A stretch of 30,883 nt of DNA from an uncultured Pseudomonadota bacterium (GTDB taxonomy: Bacteria; Pseudomonadota; Gammaproteobacteria; Burkholderiales; SG8-39): assembly GCA_903909415.1 (NCBI GenBank), contig CAIVVS010000261.1, forward strand, positions 1 to 30,883, written 5' to 3'. Positions 9,801 through 17,635 of the stretch are shown here, piece by piece. The notes beneath the pieces were generated by a model, which was not told where the DNA came from, searched no databases, and saw nothing but the letters and a program-made list of their open reading frames with translations. A program made the translations under genes and the position numbers. Numbering within the stretch: position 1 is the first letter of the stretch; the number at the start of each line of letters is the position of its first letter.

Positions 9801-10261
9801 GCAGCGGACGGCTCGCGGTGATCGTGCTGGATGACGGCACCGCGACGGTCGAGGCCACCGCCTTCCCGGAACTGTTCGACGCCAACCGTGAACTGGTCAA
9901 GGAAGACCGCCCGGTGGTGGTGCTGGGCAAGGTGACCAAGGACGAGTTCAGCGGCGGCTTCCGGGTGCGCGCCGAGAAGATCTTCGACCTGGGCCAGGCG
10001 CGCAGCCGCTATGCGCGGCAGATGCTGCTGCGCCTGAACGGGCAGGCTTCGCGCGAGGGCCAGGCCGCGGTCAAGCGCCTTCGCAACCTGCTCTCGCCCT
10101 ACCGCAACGGGCCCTGCCCGGTGTCCGTCCAGTACGCCAACGGCGCGGCCAGCGTCGAGCTGCGGCTGGGGGAGGACTGGCGCGTCAGCCTGCACGACCA
10201 GCTGATCGCCGACCTGCAGGCGTGGCTCGCGCCCGAGAACGTCGAGATCTACTACCAGTGA
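6809..10261 (+). CDS. dnaE: DNA polymerase III alpha subunit
   Basis: The catalytic subunit of the replicative polymerase, 1150 residues against 1160 in E. coli. The N-terminal PHP domain opens [16 protein letters not shown], with the later [19 protein letters not shown]. The C-family polymerase core has the PDFDIDF motif with catalytic aspartates D403 and D405, and a third aspartate D559 in [31 protein letters not shown] is the usual block ahead of it, split here as [10 protein letters not shown] and LGITDLDP. The fingers region includes [19 protein letters not shown] and [26 protein letters not shown] at 911-916 is the internal beta-clamp-binding motif, followed by an OB fold near 981-1065. 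The PHP metal ligands look as depleted as in E. coli, so proofreading presumably comes from a separate DnaQ. Its TGA overlaps the next gene's GTG. Confidence 0.97.
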   Translation: [1150 protein letters not shown]

Positions 10262-10749
10262 GCGATCCGGTAACGACGCCCACGCCGCAGTTCACCGACG
10301 CAGCCGCGCTGGAAGCGCTGAGCGAAGTCGCGCGCGTTGCGCCGCGGCTGCGGCGCAACGCCAATTTCCATCGGAGCGAATCCGAGCCCGCCAACCGCCT
10401 GCTCAACGCCATCGAACCGGGCAGCTACATCCGCCCGCATCGCCACCTCGATCCGAACAAGGACGAGACCATGGTGGTGGTCAGGGGCTCGCTGGGCATG
10501 CTGTGGTTCCGCGATGACGGCGTGGTCGCCGGCCAGGCCTTGCTGTCGCCCGGCGGCAACTGCGTGGTGAACATCCCGCACGGTTGCTGGCACACGCTGG
10601 TGGCCCTTGAATCCGGCACGGTGTTTTTCGAGGCCAAGGGCGGCCCGTACGCGCCGCTCGCATCCGGAGAAGCGGCGCCGTGGGCGCCGCCCGAGGGCGA
10701 CGCCGCGGTCGCGGCCTACTACGGGCTGCTGGCCGCGCGGTTTCGCTGA
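10258..10749 (+). CDS. WbuC-family cupin metalloprotein
   Basis: A 163-residue single-domain cupin resembling WbuC, a small family often found in O-antigen clusters but also elsewhere; its reaction is not established. The diagnostic core is RRNANFHRSESEPANRLLNA followed by IEPGSYIRPHRHLDPNKDET, where the two histidines and glutamate form the cupin metal site. The second cupin box is VVNIPHGCWHTLVAL, with further histidines. The start is GTG at 10258, overlapping the dnaE TGA in a GTGA arrangement, so it is very likely translated by coupling to dnaE. The protein ends 25 bases before the stop of the convergent acylphosphatase. The function next to dnaE is unknown. Confidence 0.85.
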   Translation: MSDPVTTPTPQFTDAAALEALSEVARVAPRLRRNANFHRSESEPANRLLNAIEPGSYIRPHRHLDPNKDETMVVVRGSLGMLWFRDDGVVAGQALLSPGGNCVVNIPHGCWHTLVALESGTVFFEAKGGPYAPLASGEAAPWAPPEGDAAVAAYYGLLAARFR

Positions 10750-10774
10750 GGCCGGCAGGACCATCAGGAGGCGC

Positions 10775-11062
10775 TTACGGCGTCGGCAGCGTGCCGAAAT
10801 CGCGCGGTGCGGCGGGCAGTCCCTCTGGCGGGGTGCCGACCGCGACGCGCTCGACCCGGGCCCGGGGTGGGCCACGCCCGGCCCACTCGGTGAGCGCGCG
10901 CACCGCCGCCTCGTCACCCGAGGCCAGCGCTTCCACGGAGCCGTCGCGCCGGTTGCGTACCCAGCCTGCCAGCCCCAGACGCCGCGCCTCGGCCTGCATG
11001 GCATGACGGTAGCCCACGCCCTGAACCATGCCAAAAATGCATAAGTGGCTGATTATGTTCAT
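10775..11062 (-). CDS. Acylphosphatase
   Basis: A small cytoplasmic enzyme of 95 residues that hydrolyses acyl phosphates such as carbamoyl or acetyl phosphate. The signature [20 protein letters not shown] carries the phosphate-binding Arg19, and [13 protein letters not shown] carries Asn37, matching the catalytic Arg/Asn pair of the family at the usual spacing. The ATG at 11062 gives the usual short beta strand before the signature. The first codons are markedly AT-rich compared with the rest of the window, which may aid initiation in the absence of a strong Shine-Dalgarno sequence. It is last in a minus-strand row after sulP and the four-helix membrane protein, and converges with the WbuC-type gene. 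Confidence 0.93.
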   Translation of the reverse strand: MNIISHLCIFGMVQGVGYRHAMQAEARRLGLAGWVRNRRDGSVEALASGDEAAVRALTEWAGRGPPRARVERVAVGTPPEGLPAAPRDFGTLPTP

Positions 11063-11155
11063 GTGTTATAACCTGCGGTAGGTGGCAGGCAGGTTCTCGG
11101 CCCGGACGGGTCCGCGTTCCGGAGGTGCGCCACGCCCGCCCGCCATGCCAGCGGG

Positions 11156-11167
11156 GCCGGGCCCGGC
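11156..11167. other. 12-base perfect palindrome upstream of the acylphosphatase
   Basis: GCCGGGCCCGGC is a perfect palindrome just past the stop of the four-helix membrane protein gene. It could form part of a hairpin in the message or a binding site, but there is no U-tract and in such GC-rich DNA chance is a reasonable explanation. Confidence 0.3.
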
Positions 11168-11172
11168 GCTGC

Positions 11173-11613
11173 CTACTTGATGAGCAACTGCGCGGCTTCC
11201 TCGCCGCGCAGCGACAGGATGGTCACCACCGAGATCGCGACCAGGGGCGCGACGAAGGCGGTCACCCCGAGTATCGAGTTGATCCAGGCGGCGGGCGCCA
11301 TGTCCGGCACGTTCTTCTTCAGGTGGTAGAGCCTGCTGCCGCTGGAGAGCAGCAGCAGCACCATCAGCGTCCAGCAGAAGAACTCCAGCAGCCAGCGCGA
11401 CCAGGCGAAGCCGAACACCACCCCCATGCCGGCCACCATCCCGATGATCCAGATCACCATCAGTCCGACGTCCTGGCCGGCGCGTTCCTGCAGGTAGTTC
11501 GGCGCAAGCTTGCCGTTGCGCTGCAGGGTGAAGAAGATAGCCGAACCGACCCCCAGCACGATGATCGAGGTCAGCGCGTAGAACCAGCCGATGAATTTGA
11601 TGGACAGGGTCAT
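11173..11613 (-). CDS. Hypothetical four-helix membrane protein next to sulP
   Basis: I do not recognise a named family for this 146-residue protein. Four hydrophobic helices are clear: around residues 9-27 (WFYALTSIIVLGVGSAIFF), 48-70 (GLMVIWIIGMVAGMGVVFGF), 73-92 (LLEFFCWTLMVLLLLSSGS) and 114-137 (LGVTAFVAPLVAISVVTILS). Loops are short and carry basic residues such as RLYHLKKN. It begins 10 bases after the sulP stop, so the two are almost certainly cotranscribed and probably coupled; an accessory role for the transporter is inference. The ATG at 11613 was chosen because the upstream part of the open frame overlaps sulP and lacks membrane character. Confidence 0.75.
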   Translation of the reverse strand: MTLSIKFIGWFYALTSIIVLGVGSAIFFTLQRNGKLAPNYLQERAGQDVGLMVIWIIGMVAGMGVVFGFAWSRWLLEFFCWTLMVLLLLSSGSRLYHLKKNVPDMAPAAWINSILGVTAFVAPLVAISVVTILSLRGEEAAQLLIK

Positions 11614-11623
11614 GGGGCAATCG

Positions 11624-13327
11624 TCACGGGGCAGTCGTCGTCGGGCCGGCCAGCCCGCGCGCGCGTTCCAGTGCGGCGGGAAGGTCGGGTTGCAGGTTGG
11701 CCTCGCCGAGCAGGGTGAGGAACCCTGAGCGGCGCAGCAGCGACATCGGTTGCGCGTTGGCGCCGGCCAGCACCAGGTGCCGGCCTTCCTCGCGCAGCAC
11801 GCGGTGCAGCACTTCGATGGTATCAAGCCCCGTGGTGTCCAGGTTGATCACCTGGTGCAGTTCCAGCACCACCACGTCCACCTGGGACCTTTCCTCGTCC
11901 AGCAGCGCCTCCAGCTTGCCCACCGCGCCGAAGAACAGCGACCCGAACAGCTTGTAGGCGGCCACGCGCGGGTGCGCCCCGCCCAGGTCTACCGGCTCGA
12001 TGCGGGTCAGCTCGGAGATGCGGTAGATGAAGAACAGGCTCGCCAGCACCATGCCGACCTCGACCGCCACCGTGAGGTCGAACACCACGGTGAGGAGGAA
12101 AGTGGACAGCATGATGGCGCGGTAGTTGAACGAGTACTGCACCAGGCGGCGGAACGCGGCCCAGTCGCCCATGTTCCACGCGACGAACATCAGGATGGCG
12201 GCCAGCGATGCGAGCGGCACGTGGGTGGCCAGCGGCGCCGCGACCAGGATGATCGCGAGCAGGGTGAGGGCGTGCACGATGCCGGCGACCGGCGTCTTCG
12301 CCCCCGCCCGGATGTTGGTGGTGGTGCGCGCGATGGTGCCGGTGACCGGGATGCCGCCGAACAGCGGCGAGGCGATGTTGGCGATGCCCTGCGCGATCAG
12401 CTCCTGGTTGGGGTCGTGCCGGTCGTTGGTCATGCCGTCGGCGACGCGCGCGCACAGCAGCGACTCGATCGCGCCCAGCAGCGCGATGGTGATGGTCGGC
12501 GCCACCAGGTTGCGCGCGCTGTCCCAGTCGAAGGCCGGCAGCGCGAAGGCGGGCAGGCCCTGCGGTATGCCGCCGAAGCGCGAGCCGATGGTCTCCACCG
12601 GCAGGCCGAGGAAGGCGGTCGCGGCGGTGGCCAGCGCGAGCGCGACCACGGTGCCGGGCACGCGCCCGACCAGCGCCGCGCGCCCCGGCAGGCCGGACAT
12701 GCCGAGGCGCCCGGTCAGCGCGGCAAGCCTCGGCCACAGCGCGACGATCGAGAGCGACACCAGGGCCACGCCCAGCGCCCAGAAGTTCACGGTCGAGGCG
12801 CTCTTCGCGATCACCGACACCTGCGAGAAGAAGTTCGCCGGCATGGCGCCGGTGTCCAGGCCGAAGAAGTCGCGCACCTGCGACAGCGCGATCAGCACCG
12901 CGATGCCGTTGGTGAAGCCGATCACGATGGCGATGGGGATGAAGCGGATCAGGCTGCCCACGCCGGTTGCGCCCATCACCACCAGCAGCACGCCGGCCAT
13001 CGCGGTGGCGATCAGCAGGTTGGCCAGGCCGTACTGCTGGATGATCCCGTAGATGATGACGATGAAGGCGCCGGCCGGGCCGCCTATCTGCACCCGCGAG
13101 CCGCCCAGCGCGGACACCAGGAAGCCGCCGATGATGGCGGTGAAGATGCCGCTCTCGGGCGACACGCCGCTGGCGATCGCGAAGGCCATGGCCAGCGGCA
13201 GGGCGACCAGGCCCACGGTCATGCCGGCGCCCAGGTCGGTGGAGAAGGTCGCGGCGTCGTAACCCTTGAGGGAGTCGGCCAGGCGCGGCCGGAATTTCAG
13301 TCTGTCGAGGATGCGGGTGAGTGCCAT
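11624..13327 (-). CDS. SulP/SLC26 family anion transporter with STAS domain
   Basis: A 567-residue inner-membrane anion transporter. The N-terminal membrane domain starts with DLGAGMTVGLVALPLAMAFA and SGVSPESGIFTAIIGGFL, followed by GSRVQIGGPAGAF, the family's substrate-site helix region. The middle contains TIALLGAIESLLCARVADG and ELIAQGIANIASPLFGGIPV, both SulP signatures. About residues 440-550 form a cytoplasmic STAS domain, VDVVVLELHQVINLDTTGL, where DTTG replaces the more common DSSG; the second Thr sits where anti-sigma antagonists are phosphorylated. Substrates in the family include sulfate, bicarbonate and dicarboxylates, and the one used here cannot be read. The ATG at 13327 is preceded by a GGAGCTGGAG-type Shine-Dalgarno sequence. 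It is followed by the four-helix protein after 10 bases. Confidence 0.92.
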   Translation of the reverse strand: MALTRILDRLKFRPRLADSLKGYDAATFSTDLGAGMTVGLVALPLAMAFAIASGVSPESGIFTAIIGGFLVSALGGSRVQIGGPAGAFIVIIYGIIQQYGLANLLIATAMAGVLLVVMGATGVGSLIRFIPIAIVIGFTNGIAVLIALSQVRDFFGLDTGAMPANFFSQVSVIAKSASTVNFWALGVALVSLSIVALWPRLAALTGRLGMSGLPGRAALVGRVPGTVVALALATAATAFLGLPVETIGSRFGGIPQGLPAFALPAFDWDSARNLVAPTITIALLGAIESLLCARVADGMTNDRHDPNQELIAQGIANIASPLFGGIPVTGTIARTTTNIRAGAKTPVAGIVHALTLLAIILVAAPLATHVPLASLAAILMFVAWNMGDWAAFRRLVQYSFNYRAIMLSTFLLTVVFDLTVAVEVGMVLASLFFIYRISELTRIEPVDLGGAHPRVAAYKLFGSLFFGAVGKLEALLDEERSQVDVVVLELHQVINLDTTGLDTIEVLHRVLREEGRHLVLAGANAQPMSLLRRSGFLTLLGEANLQPDLPAALERARGLAGPTTTAP

Positions 13328-13343
13328 GGGTGCTCCAGCTCCA

Positions 13344-13367
13344 GTGTCCGATGCGCGTGTCCGATGC
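13344..13367. repeat. 11-base direct repeat just upstream of sulP
   Basis: GTGTCCGATGC occurs twice (13344-13354 and 13357-13367), separated by two bases. The 13-base period is a little more than one helical turn. It lies 17-40 bases ahead of the sulP start codon, where an activator or repressor site, or a leader structure, could sit. Confidence 0.6.
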
Positions 13368-13409
13368 TGCGTTGCTTCGTCTGCAGGCTGCGTCGGTGCG
13401 GGGACACCG

Positions 13410-13429
13410 GCGGCCTAGGGCAAGGCCGC
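13410..13429. terminator. Hairpin between metG and sulP
   Basis: GCGGCCT and AGGCCGC form a perfect 7-base stem around a 6-base loop. It lies about 135 bases past the metG stop on the minus strand and 82 bases before sulP. Without a following U-tract it is not a classical terminator; it may be an RNA-stability element or a leader hairpin for sulP. Confidence 0.35.
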
Positions 13430-13449
13430 GGGCGGTCCGGAGTGGTGCA

Positions 13450-13497
13450 GCCTGCCGATGAAGCGCCGTCGGCGCGACAGCACGGCAGGCGCCTGCC
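13450..13497. other. Nested and mutually exclusive inverted repeats downstream of metG
   Basis: GCCTGCCG (13450-13457) can pair with CGGCAGGC (13483-13490), enclosing an inner GCGCC/GGCGC stem (13463-13475). The same CGGCAGGC also forms a 14-base perfect palindrome with the following GCCTGCC (13484-13497). The two pairings compete. Its role could be in transcript 3' end formation or in a sulP leader. Confidence 0.4.
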
Positions 13498-13562
13498 AAT
13501 GCGATCCCCGGAGCAAGGCGGGATGGGCGCTGGCGGGATTCATGGCCGGGGCGGGAGGGGGC

Positions 13563-15635
13563 TTACTTGACCTTCATGCCGGGCTGGGCGCCGGCATCCG
13601 GGCTGAGCAGGAACAGGCCGGGCGCGTCGCCCGAGGCGGCCAGCACCATGCCCTCGGACATTCCGAACTTCATCTTGCGCGGCGCCAGGTTGGCGACCAT
13701 CACCGTGAGGCGCCCCACCAGCACCGCCGGGTCGTAGGCGGACTTGATGCCGGCGAACACGTTGCGATGGCGCTCCTCGCCGACGTCCAGTGTCAGGCGC
13801 AGCAGCTTGTCCGCGCCCTCGACATGCTCGGCATTGACGATGCGCGCGATGCGCAGGTCCACCTTGCCGAAGTCGTCGATGGTGGCGTAGGCCGGGGCGG
13901 CGGCAGGCGCGGCCGGGGCGGCGGCAGGGGCCGGGACTGCGCCGGCAGCGGGCGTGGCAGGAGCGGTGGTCATGGCGGTCTTGTCCTCGGGCAGTTCGAA
14001 CAGCGCGTCGAGCTGCTTGGCGTCGACGCGGGTCATCAGGTGCTGGTAGGGCTGGATGCGGCGCGGCAGCACCGTGGCATCATCCCAGTTGAAGGCGCGG
14101 TCCATGCCGAACAGCTCGCGCGCCACGCGCAGCGACACGCCCGGCAGCACCGGCGCGAGCAGCACGGTCAGCAGGTGGAAGCCCTGCAGCACGCGCGAGC
14201 AGATGTCCTGCAGCTCGGCGTGGCGGGTCGGGTCCTTCGCCAGCACCCAGGGCTGGGCGGCGTCGAAGGCCTGGTTGGTGCGGTCGGCGAAGGCCATCAC
14301 CTCGCGGATCGCCTTGCCGAACTCGCGCGCCTCGAAATGCCCGGCCACGGACTGCGCGGCGGCGTCGGCCTCGGCCTGCAGCGCGGCGGTGTCGCCCGCA
14401 TACGCGAGCTCGCCCTTGAAGTGCTTGGTGATGAAGCTGGCGGCGCGGCTCGCGATGTTGACGTACTTGCCCACCAGGTCGCTGTTGACCCGCGCGAGGA
14501 AGTCGTCCGGGTTGAAGTCCACGTCCTCGACGTTGGCGTTCAGCTTGGCGGCGATGTAGTAGCGCAGCCACTCCGGGTTCATGCCGATCTCGAGGTAGCG
14601 CAGCGGGCTGATGCCGGTGCCGCGCGACTTGGACATCTTCTCGCCCGACACCGTGATGAAGCCGTGCACGAACACGTTGTCCGGCACCTTGTAGCCAGAG
14701 AATTTGAGCATCGCCGGCCAGAACAGGGTGTGGAAGTAGATGATGTCCTTGCCGATGAAGTGCACCTGCTCGGTCACCGGGTCGGCCAGCAGGGCGTCGA
14801 AGTCGATGCCGCGCTTGCCGCAGTAGTTCTTGAGGCTGGCGAGGTAGCCGACCGGCGCATCCAGCCAGACGTAGAAGAACTTGCCGGGCGCGTCCGGGAT
14901 GGGGATGCCGAAGTAGGGCGCGTCGCGCGAGATGTCCCAGTCGCCCAGCGCCTTCTCTCCTTCACCTTCCAGCCATTCGTTCGCCTTGTTGGCGACCTGC
15001 TGCTGCAGCCGCCCACCGCCGGTCCAGTCGCGCAGGAAGGCGACGCACTTCGGGTCCGACAGGCGGAAGAAGTAGTGCTCGGAGTTGCGCAGCTCGGGCT
15101 TGGCGCCCGACAGCGCCGAGTAGGGGTTCTTCAGTTCGGTGGGGGAGTAGACCGCGCCGCAGACCTCGCAGGAATCGCCGTACTGGTCCTTGGCGCCGCA
15201 GTTCGGGCATTCGCCCTTGATGTAGCGGTCGGCCAGGAACATGCCCTTGACCGGGTCGTAGAACTGCTCGATCGGCTTGGCGTAGATGAGTCCGGCGGCC
15301 TTCAGCTTCGCGTAGATGTCCTGGGACAGCTGCGTGTTCTCGGGCGAATGCGTCGAGTGCCAGTTGTCGAAGGAAATGTGGAAGCCCTCGAGGTACTGGC
15401 GCCGGCCGGCGGCGATGCGCCCGACGAACTCCTCGGGAGTGATGCCGGCCTTGTCGGCTGCGATCATGATGGGGGCGCCGTGCGCGTCGTCGGCGCCCAC
15501 GAAGTGCACCTCGCTGCCGCGCATGCGCTGGAAGCGCACCCAGATGTCGGCCTGGATGTATTCCATGATGTGGCCGATGTGGAACGCCCCGTTGGCATAG
15601 GGGAGGGCGGTGGTGACGAAGAGCCTGCGAGTCAT
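13563..15635 (-). CDS. metG: Methionyl-tRNA synthetase
   Basis: Charges tRNA-Met and initiator tRNA with methionine in the cytoplasm; 690 residues. HIGH lies at 19-22 within [13 protein letters not shown], and KMSKS at 333-337 within [13 protein letters not shown] four-cysteine zinc knuckle (C143, C146, C156, C159 in [17 protein letters not shown]) marks the MetG type found in E. coli. After the anticodon-binding domain comes an Ala/Pro-rich linker near residues 552-580. It ends with a Trbp111/EMAP-like tRNA-binding domain ([20 protein letters not shown] to the C-terminus), used for dimerisation and tRNA binding. The ATG at 15635 ([16 protein letters not shown]) is the standard start. It is divergent from apbC, a conserved pairing in betaproteobacteria. 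Confidence 0.97.
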   Translation of the reverse strand: MTRRLFVTTALPYANGAFHIGHIMEYIQADIWVRFQRMRGSEVHFVGADDAHGAPIMIAADKAGITPEEFVGRIAAGRRQYLEGFHISFDNWHSTHSPENTQLSQDIYAKLKAAGLIYAKPIEQFYDPVKGMFLADRYIKGECPNCGAKDQYGDSCEVCGAVYSPTELKNPYSALSGAKPELRNSEHYFFRLSDPKCVAFLRDWTGGGRLQQQVANKANEWLEGEGEKALGDWDISRDAPYFGIPIPDAPGKFFYVWLDAPVGYLASLKNYCGKRGIDFDALLADPVTEQVHFIGKDIIYFHTLFWPAMLKFSGYKVPDNVFVHGFITVSGEKMSKSRGTGISPLRYLEIGMNPEWLRYYIAAKLNANVEDVDFNPDDFLARVNSDLVGKYVNIASRAASFITKHFKGELAYAGDTAALQAEADAAAQSVAGHFEAREFGKAIREVMAFADRTNQAFDAAQPWVLAKDPTRHAELQDICSRVLQGFHLLTVLLAPVLPGVSLRVARELFGMDRAFNWDDATVLPRRIQPYQHLMTRVDAKQLDALFELPEDKTAMTTAPATPAAGAVPAPAAAPAAPAAAPAYATIDDFGKVDLRIARIVNAEHVEGADKLLRLTLDVGEERHRNVFAGIKSAYDPAVLVGRLTVMVANLAPRKMKFGMSEGMVLAASGDAPGLFLLSPDAGAQPGMKVK

Positions 15636-15727
15636 GCTGGGTTTCTGGCCTGGAAGGGCGCCCCGGCGTGCGTCGCAACGCGCGGTTGCGGCGCGGTGGC
15701 GGCATGGCGGGAGCGCCAAAAACCGTA

Positions 15728-15736
15728 ATTGTACCA
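15728..15736 (-). promoter_or_regulatory. Extended -10 promoter for metG
   Basis: On the minus strand the sequence reads TTGGTACAAT: TACAAT is five of six to consensus and is preceded by TG plus one base, an extended -10, which can dispense with a -35. Transcription would begin near 15721 and give a leader of about 85 bases before the metG ATG. Confidence 0.55.
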
Positions 15737-15767
15737 AGGGTTTAGCGTCAGCGTGCGGCAAACCAAG

Positions 15768-15773
15768 TAGAAT
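15768..15773 (+). promoter_or_regulatory. Candidate -10 element for apbC
   Basis: TAGAAT (five of six) on the plus strand, with no good -35 at 16-18 bases. It would give an apbC leader of about 75 bases, which includes the paired GCCCGGGCCC copies. It sits 35 bases from the metG extended -10, back to back with it. Confidence 0.4.
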
Positions 15774-15786
15774 GCCGGGTCGCCTC

Positions 15787-15821
15787 GCCCGGGCCCTGCG
15801 CATCGCGTCGTGCCCGGGCCC
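15787..15821 (+). other. Leader hairpin from two GCCCGGGCCC copies
   Basis: The ten-base GCCCGGGCCC occurs at 15787-15796 and 15812-15821. Because its core GCCCGGGC is self-complementary, the two copies can pair into an 8-base GC-only stem with a 17-base loop inside the predicted apbC leader. A regulatory role is inference. Confidence 0.4.
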
Positions 15822-15855
15822 GCGCGCGGCAGCAATCCAACCGGGAACAGGCACG

Positions 15856-16947
15856 ATGTCCATTACGCAGGAGCAGGTCCAGCAGGCGCTCGCCGGGCTG
15901 GTCGACCCCAACACCACCCGCGATTTCGTCACCGGCAAGTCGGTGCGGGCGGTCAGCGTCAACGGCGGTTCGGTGTCGGTCGACATCGAACTCGGCTATC
16001 CGGCGCGCACCCAGTTCGAGCCGTTGCGGCGCATGGTCGCGCAGCACCTGAAGGCCCTGGCCGGCGTCACCGAGGCGAAGGTCACGGTGTCCAGCCGCGT
16101 GGTGCCTCATGCCGTGCAGCGCGGCGTGAAGCTGATTCCGGGCGTGAAGAACATCGTGGCGGTGGCCTCCGGCAAGGGCGGGGTGGGCAAGTCCACCACC
16201 GCAGTCAACCTGGCCCTGGCGCTGGCTGCCGAGGGCGCGGCGGTGGGCGTGCTGGACGCTGACATCTACGGGCCCTCGCAGCCGATGATGCTGGGCATCT
16301 CTGGGCGGCCCGAGTCCAAGGACGGCAAGACGCTGGAGCCGATGGAAGGCCACGGCCTGCAGGCGATTTCCATCGGCTTCCTGATCGACACCGACACACC
16401 CATGGTGTGGCGCGGGCCGATGGTGACCCAGGCGCTGGAGCAGCTGCTGCGCGACACCCGCTGGCGCGACCTGGACTACCTGATCGTCGACATGCCGCCC
16501 GGCACCGGCGACATCCAGCTGACGCTGGCGCAGAAGGTGCCGGTCACCGGCGCGGTGATCGTCACCACGCCGCAGGACATCGCGCTGCTGGACGCGAGGA
16601 AGGGCCTCAAGATGTTCGAGAAGGTGGGCATACCCATCCTCGGCATCGTCGAGAACATGTCCATCCACATCTGCTCCAACTGCGGGCACCAGGAGCCGAT
16701 CTTCGGCGCCGGCGGCGCGCAGCGCATGGCGGGCGACTACGGCGTGGAGCTGCTGGGCCAGCTGCCGCTGGACATCCGCATCCGCGAGCAGGCGGATTCC
16801 GGCAAGCCGACGGTGGTGGCCGATCCCGACGGCGCGCTGGCTGATTCCTACCGGGCGATCGCGCGCCGCGTGGCGGTCCGCATCGCCGAGTCGCAGAAGG
16901 ACATGAGCGCCAAGTTCCCGAACATCGTCGTGTCCAAGAACACCTGA
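15856..16947 (+). CDS. apbC: Iron-sulfur cluster carrier protein ApbC (Mrp/NBP35 family)
   Basis: A cytoplasmic P-loop ATPase that binds and transfers Fe-S clusters to apo-enzymes; 363 residues. Residues about 1-95 form a MIP18 (DUF59) domain. The deviant Walker A GKGGVGKS at 106-113 begins the SIMIBI ATPase domain, followed by [14 protein letters not shown] and the switch region [15 protein letters not shown]. The cluster-ligating CxxC pair is C273 and C276 in [13 protein letters not shown]. The ATG at 15856 ([12 protein letters not shown]) follows a weak CAGGC-like upstream sequence. It is divergent from metG and 46 bases ahead of dcd. Confidence 0.95.
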   Translation: MSITQEQVQQALAGLVDPNTTRDFVTGKSVRAVSVNGGSVSVDIELGYPARTQFEPLRRMVAQHLKALAGVTEAKVTVSSRVVPHAVQRGVKLIPGVKNIVAVASGKGGVGKSTTAVNLALALAAEGAAVGVLDADIYGPSQPMMLGISGRPESKDGKTLEPMEGHGLQAISIGFLIDTDTPMVWRGPMVTQALEQLLRDTRWRDLDYLIVDMPPGTGDIQLTLAQKVPVTGAVIVTTPQDIALLDARKGLKMFEKVGIPILGIVENMSIHICSNCGHQEPIFGAGGAQRMAGDYGVELLGQLPLDIRIREQADSGKPTVVADPDGALADSYRAIARRVAVRIAESQKDMSAKFPNIVVSKNT

Positions 16948-16993
16948 ACACCGGTGCACCTGACCACCTGAACACTCCGGGGAGCCGGCCAGC

Positions 16994-17560
16994 ATGAGCA
17001 TCAAGTCCGACAAGTGGATCCGCAGGATGGCGCAGGGCCAGGCGATGATCGAGCCGTTCGAGCCCGGCCAGGTCAAGCAGTCCGACGGCGGGCGCATCGT
17101 GTCCTACGGCACGTCGAGCTACGGCTACGACGTGCGCTGTTCGGCCGAGTTCAAGATCTTCACGAACATCAACTCGACCATCGTCGACCCGAAGAACTTC
17201 GACGAGAAGTCCTTCGTCGACTTCGCCGGGCCGGTGTGCATCATCCCGCCGAACTCCTTCGCGCTGGCGCGCACCGTCGAGTACTTCCGCATCCCCCGCA
17301 ACGTGCTGGTCGTCTGCCTGGGCAAGTCCACCTATGCGCGCTGCGGCATCATCGTCAACGTCACGCCGCTGGAGCCGGAGTGGGAGGGGCACGTGACGCT
17401 GGAGTTCTCCAACACCACGCCGCTGCCCGCGAAGATCTACGCCAACGAGGGCGTGGCGCAGATGCTGTTCTTCGAGTCCGACGAGGTCTGCGAGACCTCG
17501 TATCGCGACCGGGGCGGCAAGTACCAGGGCCAGAAGGGCGTCACGCTGCCCAAGATCTGA
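16994..17560 (+). CDS. dcd: dCTP deaminase
   Basis: Deaminates dCTP to dUTP, which feeds thymidylate synthesis after dUTPase action; the thyA and folA genes for the final step lie further along this window. The 188-residue length is standard. Motifs seen are [13 protein letters not shown] near the N-terminus, [19 protein letters not shown] with the substrate-binding Ser and Arg, and the catalytic glutamate segment [31 protein letters not shown] follows. The C-terminal [12 protein letters not shown] is the family's nucleotide-covering tail. A GGGGAG Shine-Dalgarno sequence lies about nine bases before the ATG. The 46-base gap after apbC contains three CACCTGA copies. Confidence 0.97.
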   Translation: MSIKSDKWIRRMAQGQAMIEPFEPGQVKQSDGGRIVSYGTSSYGYDVRCSAEFKIFTNINSTIVDPKNFDEKSFVDFAGPVCIIPPNSFALARTVEYFRIPRNVLVVCLGKSTYARCGIIVNVTPLEPEWEGHVTLEFSNTTPLPAKIYANEGVAQMLFFESDEVCETSYRDRGGKYQGQKGVTLPKI

Positions 17561-17635
17561 GACGATTTGTGACGATCCCTGCCGCAGGCGAGCCCGGATC
17601 GGCGAAGGTTCGCTCCGTGGCGGACGCGGTTCGCA

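Noticed and set aside
5597..10195. A 1532-codon open frame on the minus strand, antisense to the secreted-protein gene and dnaE
   Set aside because: It mirrors the codon structure of dnaE in GC-rich DNA, has low-complexity Arg/His/Gln/Ala-rich sequence and no recognisable domain. dnaE on the other strand is certain.
11046..11051. A TATAAC-like -10 just upstream of the acylphosphatase on the minus strand
   Set aside because: It ends two bases before the ATG, so transcription would begin inside the gene and lose the start codon.
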